Source: Porpolomopsis calyptriformis (lineage: Eukaryota > Basidiomycota > Agaricomycetes > Agaricales > Hygrophoraceae). Taken from it: a stretch of DNA of 64,000 nucleotides. The translations under genes and the position numbers were made by a program. This document shows positions 35,464-45,525 of this stretch, piece after piece (within the stretch, counting starts at the first letter, position 1; each line of letters opens with the position of its first letter). Location: contig OX621172.1 of assembly GCA_951640195.1 (NCBI GenBank), positions 124,001 to 188,000 on the forward strand, given 5' to 3'. The notes beneath the pieces were generated by a model. That model saw nothing but the letters and a program-made list of their open reading frames with translations. It had not been told where the DNA came from and searched no databases.

Positions 35464-36251
35464 TTATGGTGAAATACTAAGAATTAATTGGTATGTAGAT
35501 GGAAAATAAAAGTAATGAATGGTGAGTGAAAAATTATGAAGTGAAGGTTTCAGAGTGAAAAAGTGGAGGTGAAAGTAGCGAGCCAACGATCCAGCTTAAA
35601 GGGTGCAGATGAAGGAGAAACTGGGTGCATAAAGACATATAACATAGAATGCATACAAGTTGTAAAAAACACAAGGCATAAAAAAGCTACATAGTCAGAG
35701 TTGTTTCCACTATGTCATCATCACCATCACTGTCCTGAGTGAGTTCCACCGATTTCAATTTCTTCGAAGTTGACGATGGCGACTTTACTAATTCTGAAAG
35801 GAAAGTGAGAAATGCAGGGTGGAAAAGAGAGAACTGGAGATGGACCTGGGGAACTCCAGGTACATTTGTGGGGGGCAGCTTTTGAAGCCTTGAGAGCGGA
35901 AGATCTTGGGATAGATTTGCTGGGGAAGTTCAAAGTGATGAAAGGCGCAGTGGATGTTGACAAGGCGTGGGTGGTAGTGGAGTGAGTGGCTGACACAAAG
36001 ATGAGGGTTAGGGTAAGATATCGAATGAAATGGAATATGATACTTATGACTGATGACTTCTCTGGAGCCTTCTCCAGAGCCTTCTCCGGAGCCTTCTCTG
36101 GAGCCTTGCCTTTGCCTAAATAACAAACAGAAGTGAATGAAAGCAATAACAGGATAGTAAGGGAACACACCTTTGTTGTGAGGAATGATCTGTTCATCGT
36201 CGGAGTCATCCTCACTCAAGACAGGCAGTGGTCTGGTGGCGATAGCAGAGA

Positions 36252-36954
36252 CTAGATGATAAACAGTGGATATTAGTGCACATCGGATGAGTACGATGTG
36301 TGCGATGTACCTTGATGTGTGGATGGAGTACCAGATGGTAAACGGAGAAAGTTAGCACACATCGGATGAGTACAATGTGCGCGACATACCTTTGTCATCT
36401 ACCATCGGAGTAACGAATGATAAACAGTGTATGTTAGCACACATTGGATGAGTACAATGTGTGCGACATACCTTCATCATCTACTAGCGGAGTAATGAAT
36501 GATAAATGGAGAAAGTTAGCGCATATCAGATGAGTACAATGTGCGCGATGTACCTTGATGTGTGGACAGAGTACCGGATGGTAAACAGAGAAAGTTAGCA
36601 CATATCAGATGAGTATGATGTGCGCGATGTACCTTCATCATCTACCAGTGGAGTAATGAATGATAAATGGAGAAAGTTAGTGCATATCGGATGAGTATGA
36701 TGTGTGCAATGTACCTTCATTGTCTACTAGCAGAGTAATGGATGATAAATGGTGGATGTTAGCGCACATCAGACGAGTACGATGTGTGCAACATACCTTG
36801 ATGTGTGGACAGAGTACCAGATGGTAAATGGAGAATGTTAGTGCACATTGGATGAGTATGATGTGTGCGATGTACCTTGGTGTGTAGAAGGGGTACCGGA
36901 TAGTAAATGGAGAATGTTAGCGCACATTGGATGAGTGCAATGTGTGCAATGTAC
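36252..36954 (-). repeat. Hairpin array b, an intron made of nine 79/82-bp units
   Basis: Unit starts (plus coordinates) are 36274, 36353, 36435, 36517, 36596, 36678, 36760, 36839 and 36918, so the steps are 79, 82, 82, 79, 82, 82, 79 and 79. On the minus strand each unit reads AAG then GTACAT, hairpin, CTAAC or CTAAT, TTTCTC-like tract, and a 20- or 23-nt spacer ending CATCAAG or GATGAAG. The outermost donor (36954) and the acceptor CATCTAG (36252) join flanking exons in frame. Confidence 0.8.
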
Positions 36955-38382
36955 CTTGATGTGCAGGCAGAGGTTTGGATGGCATAGTGCTAATGTCAGA
37001 GGACGTCGGACGTGTCCAATATAAATCTTTAACAGCTTCCTTGTGGTGGCTGATTCCCACCTCATCCAAGTCCACCATGCTGATGGTGGAAGTGATATTG
37101 TCCCATTCATCAATGAAGAAGGAGTTGCCGGCATCAGATGAAGGTTTGTGCTTGTGGGTTTATTTGAATGGGTCTTGTGAGGGGGCATCTATCATAGAAG
37201 ACGATAGTGAGGTCAGCGCGGACAAGGAAGATGATTGTGTTATCGTTGTGGGTAGATTGACATCCATATCAGTAGTCTCGGATACATGGTGTGTGTGTCT
37301 CAATTCACCAGGACTTGTGCAGGCTTGAGGAGAAGATACAGAGTGAGCGGGAAGAGATTCCAGATTAGTGTTGCCATTATTGTCAGTCGGGGTGAGACGG
37401 ATTCGTGATGGCGCATGGCAAAAGTTGTGGTGTATGATGCAGCTAGACTGAGCAGTGTCGGACTCCTCAATCAAGTCTTCAGAATGGAGTCGAATAACAT
37501 TCATTTCCATTGCCTGAGGATGGAATTAATCTAGGGGAATTGAACGGGTGTAGGTGTGATCTACCTTGATGAGTGAATCTATCGCGACACGGATGGAGTC
37601 CCACATGACGCCTTTGTTGGAATTGTTAGTAGAGAATTGCGCTGGTCTAGATGCTTCGATATAATCAATGACTTGCTGTATTTTGCGGAACTCCTTCAAT
37701 TCGTATTTCTAGTTAGCTAGTTGCTTGATGAGATTGTCACTGATGTCATTGGAGTTGATGTCCTCCATAATTGTTTTGTCCTTGATTATAACATTGGCAG
37801 GGAATGGAACAGAGAGAGTCCATGTCGGTGTCAATACCCATTTGTTGCCGCATTTCATTTTGGCCTCTTGCACACATCTCCTCATCATGTTCTGAAAGTT
37901 GGTCTGGTGATATGCAATCAACATATTCGCATGATGCGACCAGGTATAGTTGAATGTGAGATGTTCAAAGATGGCTGCCATTGCCAAAGGAGGATGATCC
38001 CATTGGCATGATTTCATTGCAGTCTCAGACAACCATTCACACATAGTCCAGGTGAGGATTGTTGACCCAATGATTAAGGGATCCAGTTTCGGGGTTGCTT
38101 CTGTCCAGGTTTTCATCATCCAGGCTAATAATTTATTGAGGAGCTTCTGGTGCTTGGCAAGCGGAGGCATGTGTGCGTTCAATGAGGATGGTGTTTTCCA
38201 ACATTCATCAAAATGCTTTTTCGACGATGGCCTTGAGATAGTGGGGCATGCTGGACTCATCAATTCCAATTGGAGATGGGGGAGGAGTACCATCTGAGCA
38301 TGCGAAAAGCAATCAAGCATCTGGCGGAAATGTGAATTAGATGATGAGATAGATTTCGGTAGTGAGCTTACTATTGTCAGAC

Positions 38383-38753
38383 TGTCATGGACACTTTTTT
38401 CTTTTTCCTTTTAGTCATACTTGATTAGTCTCCATTCCGTTCATCCTTCTGCTTTACCGTTTTATATATAGAGACTGATCACATGTACCTTCTTTCCGAC
38501 TCTTTCACGAGTCACATTCCGTTTCCGTTATTCCTTTTGTGACTCTTCACTAGTCACATTCCGGATTCCGCTTTGTAATCGTACATACGACTGACTCATG
38601 GCGACTCAGGTAGTTAGTATATAAAGCCTGACCTTTAGTCAGTAGGTTAAGTTCGATTCCTAGTTAGCTCCCCCACTCTTTAGTCGAATTCCATTTCCCT
38701 CATCAGCCCCTCCAATGCGAGAAGTAAAACCCTTCGACTACCAAATCATAACA
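38383..38753 (+). repeat. gypsy-2 5' LTR
   Basis: TGTCATGGACAC..ATCATAACA. TGACTCA at 38592-38598 and TATATAAA at 38618-38625 form a promoter. All three differences from the 3' LTR are transitions at CpG sites, with the TG or CA state in this copy. The interior starts AGAATCGAACTTCC, which resembles the complement of a tRNA T-arm rather than of the CCA end (untested). Confidence 0.95.
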
Positions 38754-38928
38754 AGAATCGAACTTCCTTCTTGCGCATCAAACTATTTCCACTCTGGATC
38801 CTGCTGAAGACTTAACAAGGTCAATCTTCTCATCCGCAGATTCAGATACTCCCTTTCAACCCATAGTATTCCAAACCCCTGCACAATCCATCATCCCCCT
38901 TTCCCCCTCGCCATCATCACTGACATCA

Positions 38929-40343
38929 ATGTCTCAACAAGAATATGAAGCTGATCAGAGCGTTCCCGCACCCGGACCCAGCAACATCCCCACTACCATT
39001 CAAGAAGAAGAAGAAGACGTTGTCCCATTCAACATCGAACAAGAGCTCAGAGATCTAAGAGCACAAATCGATCAATTCCGTGGCTGGTACTACAACGAAG
39101 TCGACGTCAATGACGAACTCCGAAAGGAATTAAAAGCTCTCAAAGAAAGTCGACAAGAAAACGCAGAACCAACCACCCCTCCCCCTCGACGACGATCTGT
39201 ACTTCGAGGACCTGGACTTTCCCCCTCCAATCCTTTCGTTTACCCTACAAGAAGAACCAAATCCGTCCAACCTCCTCTCCCACCAACCTTTCCCACTCAA
39301 CTACCTACCCAGATAACTGCTCCCCCTACACTTCCAGCCCCCACCAAAATCAAAATTGCCGATCCAACTGAATACGATGGAACTTCCAAGAAGCTAGAAG
39401 ATTTCATTCACCAATGTTGACTCAATTTTGTGGTCAAGGACTACAACGACAAACAGAAAATCGTCTACATACTCTCTTATCTCAGAGACGGCAACCCACG
39501 GGCTTGGGGACGACTGTTCACGGAAGGAGTTGATAGAATGAGGAATTTCGTGTGGGACTACGCAACATTCTTGGACGATTTCAGGGAAGCTTTCGGAAGG
39601 ATTAACCCAGCGGCGAAGGCGCGGATCGAGCTAGAAAAAGTGAAGATGACAGGAACGATTGAAGACTACAACCTTCGGTTCATGCAACACGCAGCAAGAA
39701 CTGAGTACAACGAGGCCGCCTTACTTCGGTTTTATAAAGCCGGACTTCCCCAGCCGATCCGAATGCGGATCTACTCGATGGACAATATGCCGTCGACCTT
39801 GCTGGATTGGATGGCGAAAGCGGCCCAATTCGAAGAACAGTACCAGGAGCAACGAGCTGAACAAGCGTTGTGGTCAAGTCGAGACCAAAAAGGAAAGAAG
39901 TCTGAAGCCAAATCAAATCCATGAGGAAACCCTTCCCACTTCACCACCACCACCACTTCATCCCCAATCAAACAAGAATCGAGAGAAGCCTCTCTCAAGA
40001 CAGCGAAACAAGACAACTCCTCCATCACTTGCTACAACTGTGGCAAAAAGGGACATTACGCCAATGAATGTCGAAGCCCATGCGCTGAAGACGTTCCGGC
40101 ACGTCAAGAATCCTCAACTTCTGCTCGAGGAAAAGGAGGAAATCGCGGTCGAGGCAAAGGACGAAATGTCCGAATGATCAATTGGGTTGATACAGAAGAA
40201 TCGGAAGCACGGATAGAGGAAGTACCAGAGGATGACAAAAAAAGGACAGCTAAGGACGACCTGAAGGATATGGGAATCGCGAATTGGGACAAGGAAAGAC
40301 AGGCTGCGCTAGCTCGAGCGTTAAAAGAGCAAAAGGATTTTTA
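38929..40343 (+). pseudogene. gypsy-2 gag
   Basis: Starts MSQQEYEADQ. A coiled coil lies at about residues 35-80 (EQELRDLRAQIDQFRGWYYNE), then a Pro-rich linker and a capsid-like region (KLEDFIHQC.., NPRAWGRLF, FREAFGRINPAAKARIELE, FYKAGLP). The zinc knuckle CYNCGKKGHYANEC lies near 40033-40074, an intact CX2CX4HX4C. Premature TGA at 39418-39420 and 39922-39924. The frame ends at 40341-40343. Pol is in the -1 frame and its open frame begins after a stop at 40251, so the shift must occur within 40254-40343. Confidence 0.9.
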
Positions 40344-43300
40344 ATCTGCCCAAGTGCTAAATGCCCGAGCACTTTGGCGGTGTCCCATGTATGTGTACCA
40401 CCATCTATGAAAAGTTTTCGTTTTCTTGGCACACTTGAACAGGGCAAAGGCGCTCTCGAATTCTATCTTTGGATCACGAGTGCCGACAATCTTCGACGAG
40501 TGGCTATCATAGCACTCATTGACTCTGGCGCCTCAGGGAATTTTATTGACGAAGCATTCGTTCGTCAAATGGAGATATTGACCTATCCATTGGATGAGGT
40601 TATACCGGTACAAAACGCTGATGGTTCCGAGAACCGAGGAGGTCCCATCACGCACGACACAGACCTGTTTATCGAGGCACCAGATCTATCTTTTCGAGAA
40701 CGAATCCGGTTGGAGGTCACCAACTTAGGAAGAAAGCAACAGGTCATCCTCGGCTTCCCATGGCTCTTGCGACACAACCCCACCATCAATTGGACAAAAG
40801 GCACCTTAACCTTTGCGTCTGGTGACACGCTGTTCAGTAGTATGTGAGTTGGAGTGTTGCCCCCACAGGAAGAACTCTACGTCTTTGATTCGAGTCTGAA
40901 ACATGACTCCTTTATCCGTTTGGTCGGAGTTGACCACTCCCGACCAGTTTCCATCGAGGAGGACATCAAATCCTTCATTCCTAGTCGTTATCACAATTTC
41001 TGGCGTGTTTTCCACACCGCAGAATTCGACAAGCTTCCTCCTCGATGTTCCTTTGATCATGCGATCAACCTCTACCCGAATACCAAATTTCAAGTCGGAA
41101 AACTCTATCCCCTTTCCCCCTACGAACAGGTGGAACTTAACAAGTTTATTGACGAAAATCTCAGAACAGGTTGGATACGTCCATCGAAATCACCGCAAGC
41201 TGCTCCTTTCTTCTTTGCGAAAAAGGCAGAAGAGATCAATGCCAAAGGTCTCAGTGCTGGTCTACGTCCCATCCAGGACTATCGCTACATCAACTCGAAA
41301 ACCATTCCTGATCGTTATCCCCTCCCCCTTCTATCGGAAATCCTCCAAGTACCGAAGCTTGCTACTGCTTCACTTTTTACTGTTATCGATATTCGATGGG
41401 GATTTAACAACATACGACTCAAGGAAGGGGACGAATGGAAGGCAGCCTTCATCACCAATCGAGGACTCTTCGAACCGACCGTTATGTTCTTTGGACTACG
41501 AAACTCCCCAGCATCTTTTCAACGAATGATAGACGTTCTCTTTAAACCCGTTCTGGACTCCGGCTGTGTTCACATCTATATTGATGACATTCTTATTATG
41601 GGCGACACCCCCGAAGAAATCCGCCACTGGACTGACGAAACCCTTAAACTCATGGAGAAGAATCAACTATCCACCAAACCTGTCAAATGCCAAATGGAGA
41701 AGACCTCTGTTACATACCTTGGTATGATCATTAGTAAAGGTCAACTCGCTATCAACCCAAAAAAGGTAGATGCCATTATCAATTAGCCGACACCCCAAAA
41801 ACTGCGAGACCTCCAATCCTTCCTTGGCACCACCAACTTCTGGCGTCGTTATATCAAAAGTTTCTCCTCAGTTGTTCATCCCCTCTGTGGCCTTTTACGG
41901 AAAGACCAACCTTGGGATTGGTCTCCTTTATGTCAAAAAGCCTTTGAACAGCTCAAATATCTCGTCACTACAGCTCCTGTCCTTCTTACCCCACGGCCAG
42001 ACCTTCCTTACCTCTTAGAGACCGATGCCTCCGATTTCGGTATTGGCGCGGTCTTATCTCAAAAACACGACAATGGCTGGCACCCTGTTGGCTTTTTCTC
42101 GAAGTCCCTACTCCCTGCCGAGTACAACTATCCTACCCATGATCTGGAGATGCTTGCGATCGTCACTTCCCTCAAGTATTGGCGCTATCTTTTAGAGGGC
42201 GCAAGGGATACTGTATTGATAAAAACAGACAATTTGGCGCTGAAGTATTTCATGCAGAACAGATCCCTCTCCAGATGACAAGCACGTTGGATGGAATTCT
42301 TAGGCAGATTCGACTTCAAGATCGAGTATTCTCCTGGAGTCAAGAATAAAGCTGATGGACTCTCTCGCCGACCCGACCACCGTCGTACAGAAAAAGAAGA
42401 ACCAGAAGGTCAAGCCCTCCTCCCTCCTGAACGTTTCATCAATGCTATCATTTCCATGTCCGAACCCTCTTTCATGTCAAGACTTCGCTTCCCCGACTTC
42501 AATCAAATCCCAGAGGACATTCGCATCAAATTATCCGATCCCTCTTCCGGCTACTCCTTCACTGACGGAATTGCGAGAGATGCAGGAGATCGTATTGTCG
42601 TGCCAGCGGACGTATCGCTACGCACAGAGATAATTCGATTGACCCACTCCCTACCCCATGGAGGCCATCCCGGAATCGAGAAGACACGTGAGCTTGTGTT
42701 GCAGAACTACACCTGGAGTAGTGCTGCCCCTGACATCCATGTATTCGTATCATCCTGTCCGACCTGTCAATAAGTCAAGCTCTATCCCTCTAAGCCTGCA
42801 GGTCTCCTAGAACCCATTCCCCCTTCGTCTCGACCTTGGAAAGAAATCACCGCCGATCTGATCGTGGAACTCCCCCAATCATCTGGCTACGATGCTATCT
42901 TAGTCGTTGTCGATCGCTTTACCAAACGTGCTCACTTTATCCCGACGACATCGAGCATTTCTGCAGAAGGAGTCGCAAAACTCTTCAGGGACAACGTATG
43001 GAAACACCACGGCTGGCCAAAGAAGATCATAACCGATCGAGGAACTCAATTCGCTTCCAAATTCGCAAAAGCTCTCAACACTCATTTGGGAATCATCTCC
43101 GGTCTATCCACCGCTTATCATCCCCAAACTGATGGTCAAACGGAACGCACCAATCAAGAACTTGAACAATACCTTCGTTTATACACAAACTTTATGCAAG
43201 ACGATTGGTCCAACTGGCTATCCCCAGCTGAATTCGCGTATAATAACCGACAACACTCCTCGACGAAACACACTCCCTTTTACCTTGACACTGGCCAACA

Positions 43301-43904
43301 TCCCTTCGTCCCATCTATCCCTGCGATCCCTACTTCCAATCCCGCAGCAGATGCCTTTCACGATCATCTCACAGAAGCCCATGAAGAAGCCACAAAAGCT
43401 CTAGAAACAACGGCCGAAACCATGAAACGCTTCGCAGATCGTAAACGGAAAGATACCCAACTCCAAATAGGTCAATTTGTTTATCTTGATACCCGTAACT
43501 TAAAAACAGGTCGTCCAACTCCCAAACTTGATGTCCGACGCACTGGACCATTCAAAGTTCTAGAAAGAATCGGAAAAGTCTCTTATTGCCTGGCCCTTCC
43601 CTTATCATGGAAAATACACAACGTCTTTCACGTTTCACTCCTGAGACCCGCTAACATTAACTCCGATCTCCATCCAGAGGAAGTAGATGATAATCTCCGT
43701 CCACCTCCAGATGTCATTCAAGAGAAAGAAGAATACGAGGTCGAACAAATTCTCCAACACCACGGGTCTACCCGACGTCGTATGTATTTGGTTAAATGGG
43801 TCAGCTATCCCATTGAAGAAGCAACTTGGGAGCCGAAGAAGAACCTCCTCCATGCGAAAGAATGAATTCTAGAATACGAACACTCAATTCAAATGGCGAC
43901 CTAA
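40254..43904 (+). pseudogene. gypsy-2 pol: protease, RT, RNase H, integrase, chromodomain
   Basis: Protease LIDSGASGNFID at about 40518-40553. RT has QDYRYINSKT and the catalytic YIDDILIMG near 41580. RNase H LETDASDFGIGAVLSQ near 42020. Integrase has the zinc region ending SSCPTCQ (42750-42770) and catalytic EITADLI, ITDRGTQFAS and TDGQTERTNQ, with all three acidic residues present. The chromodomain (EEYEVEQILQ..YLVKWVSYPIEEATWEP) near 43730-43850 has the usual aromatic cage positions, which in relatives reads H3K9 methylation. Premature stops are TGA 40845, TAG 41784, TGA 42276, TAA 42771 and TGA 43863; the likely original end is TAA at 43902. Confidence 0.94.
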
Positions 43905-44023
43905 TCATTCTTTCACGGTATCAACTCCCCTCATTTATGTTTTCACTTCTATCACCTTTCCAAACTCTGACACATCCTTATAATCTCTTTCATCTCCGTC
44001 TTTCACCAGAAATCGACATCACT

Positions 44024-44602
44024 ATGCCCACAGAACGCTCACACCAAACCGCTCGCAAATCAACCGGTGGTCGTCCACCCCGCGCTCCTCATATGTCCAC
44101 TGGAGGACAACCCCCTCGCCGCGCTCCCCCTCCGCTTGCTTCCACCTCCTCCGCCTACGGTGAAGCTGAGCTCGCCGGACAACTCTGGCAACACAACCGT
44201 CGCGCGCGCAATCGGGACCTTCCCATATGGCCAGAAGAGATCATTGCGCCACCCATCCCACCCGAGCAAATCATCGAGTCACTGCAGAAGGACGTCGAAT
44301 ACTACAAAAGCGAAATCATGAGACTGAATGAAGAGCTGTACAATCAAGGAATGAGTTTAGATGGAAAGAGAAGAGCGAGTGAGTATTGGCGAGAACAGGC
44401 CAAACACTGGGAGACGAAATACGAGGAAGCCATAAAGGTACTTCCCCATCTTGATTCCCCAGCCCCTCCTGTTTTCCCAGGTCCACTCATCGTTCCCCCC
44501 GGTTCGTCATCGAACCCCATCACCATCCCCGACGACGACGATACTTCCCCGGTCGACATTAATTCCCTGTCAACCACCTTCTCCGACAAGGACTTAATCT
44601 AG
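44024..44602 (+). CDS. Second gypsy-2 protein: histone H3 tail-like N-terminus, coiled coil, acidic tail
   Basis: 192 codons, intact, 120 bp after pol and 80 bp before the 3' LTR. After MPTERSH comes QTARKSTGGRPPR, which matches H3 residues 5-17 (QTARKSTGGKAPR) at 11 of 13 positions, including the K9 context ARKS. A second partial copy STGGQPPRRAP follows eight residues later, reminiscent of the H3 STGG around residue 32. Residues about 85-145 form a coiled coil (EQIIESLQKDVEYYKSEI..REQAKHWETKYEEAI). A Pro-rich stretch and an acidic end (PDDDDTSPVD) follow. Start chosen at the first ATG, which begins the H3-like block. A spliced or internally initiated transcript is possible (CACCAG acceptor at 44005-44010). 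Being element-encoded next to a chromodomain integrase, it may mimic or compete with nucleosomal H3 (inference). Confidence 0.75.
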   Translation: MPTERSHQTARKSTGGRPPRAPHMSTGGQPPRRAPPPLASTSSAYGEAELAGQLWQHNRRARNRDLPIWPEEIIAPPIPPEQIIESLQKDVEYYKSEIMRLNEELYNQGMSLDGKRRASEYWREQAKHWETKYEEAIKVLPHLDSPAPPVFPGPLIVPPGSSSNPITIPDDDDTSPVDINSLSTTFSDKDLI

Positions 44603-44682
44603 TCCTTCACCTCCTCCGCACCCCTCAGCACTCTCGAAGCCGCCTCGAATTTCAGGACGAAATTCCTTTTAGTGTGGGTGTA

Positions 44683-45053
44683 TGTCACGGACACTTTTTT
44701 CTTTTTCCTTTTAGTCATACTTGATTAGTCTCCATTCCGTTCATCCTTCCGCTTTACCGTTTTATATATAGAGACTGATCACATGTACCTTCTTTCCGAC
44801 TCTTTCACGAGTCACATTCCGTTTCCGTTATTCCTTTTGTGACTCTTCACTAGTCACATTCCGGATTCCGCTTTGTAATCGTACATACGACTGACTCATG
44901 GCGACTCAGGTAGTTAGTATATAAAGCCTGACCTTTAGTCAGTAGGTTAAGTTCGATTCCTAGTTAGCTCCCCCACTCTTTAGTCGAATTCCATTTCCCT
45001 CATCAGCCCCTCCAATGCGAGAAGTAAAACCCTTCGACTACCGAATCATAACA
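44683..45053 (+). repeat. gypsy-2 3' LTR and polypurine tract
   Basis: TGTCACGGACAC..ATCATAACA, preceded by the purine-rich AGTGTGGGTGTA. TGACTCA at 44892-44898, TATATAAA at 44918-44925. Retains CpG at all three sites where the 5' LTR has changed. Confidence 0.95.
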
Positions 45054-45227
45054 CAGACCATGTGGGTGTAGTCCATGAGTTGTGCGGATATGCAGAACCA
45101 AGCCTCCGGTGTAATCGTTACATTTTTGTTCGCAAGTGAAGGCCATATGATGGTCTATGAGCGGTTCAAACCAACGAGATACCTACAGAATTTGTCAATA
45201 GCTGTTCGGATTGAATATGAGGATTGG

Positions 45228-45525
45228 TTGAGTGCTGTAATAGTAGTGCACACTGGACACGTCCGATGTGCGCAAGAATCCTCTGATACGGAATGGATAC
45301 CCACTGCAATATCTCAAACACATGCGCACATCGGACATGTCTGATGTGCGCGGGTATCCTCGGATGCAGAAATGATACCCATCGAAAGATCTGAACCACA
45401 CGCACACATCAGATGCATCCAGTGTGCGCAGGTGTCCTCTGATGCAGACAGGATACCCATTGCAAGATCTTAAACACACACACACATTGGACACATCCAA
45501 TGTGTGCTAGTATTACAGCACTCAA
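45228..45525. repeat. Hairpin array c, four 78-bp units enclosed by an inverted repeat
   Basis: Hairpins start at exactly 45246, 45324, 45402 and 45480. The array is bounded by TTGAGTGCTGTAATA (45228-45242) and its inverse (45511-45525), continued imperfectly for about ten more bases. It lies in an intron of the minus-strand gene (donor GTAAGT at 45548). The spacer (ATCAGAGGA..GGGTATCC) is unlike other arrays. Confidence 0.85.

Larger units (their letters stand above)
38383..45053 (+). mobile_element. Ty3/gypsy retrotransposon 2, young, with a histone-H3-tail-like second gene
   Basis: 371-bp LTRs (38383-38753, 44683-45053) differ at only three sites. Perfect 5-bp duplication CAGAC (38378-38382 and 45054-45058). 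Gag, pol and a third frame are all on the plus strand. Seven premature stops (five TGA, one TAA, one TAG) and no other frame damage. It inserted in the minus-strand gene 35687-47230. Confidence 0.96.

Noticed and set aside
36252..36954. CRISPR-like array
   Set aside because: Regular palindromic repeats with about 50-bp spacers look superficially similar, but spacers repeat with the units, the period is 79/82, no cas genes exist and the genome is eukaryotic.
40233..40247. A-run GACAAAAAAAGG as the gypsy-2 frameshift site
   Set aside because: The pol frame has a stop at 40251-40253, so the shift must happen further downstream.
8684..43904. Reassigned TGA codon (Arg) in this organism, given so many in-frame TGA at Arg positions
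   Set aside because: TAA and TAG also interrupt the same frames at Gln or Trp positions, catalytic residues are lost by the same type of change (11918, 11021), and natural gene ends use TGA (8684). C-to-T decay explains all of it.
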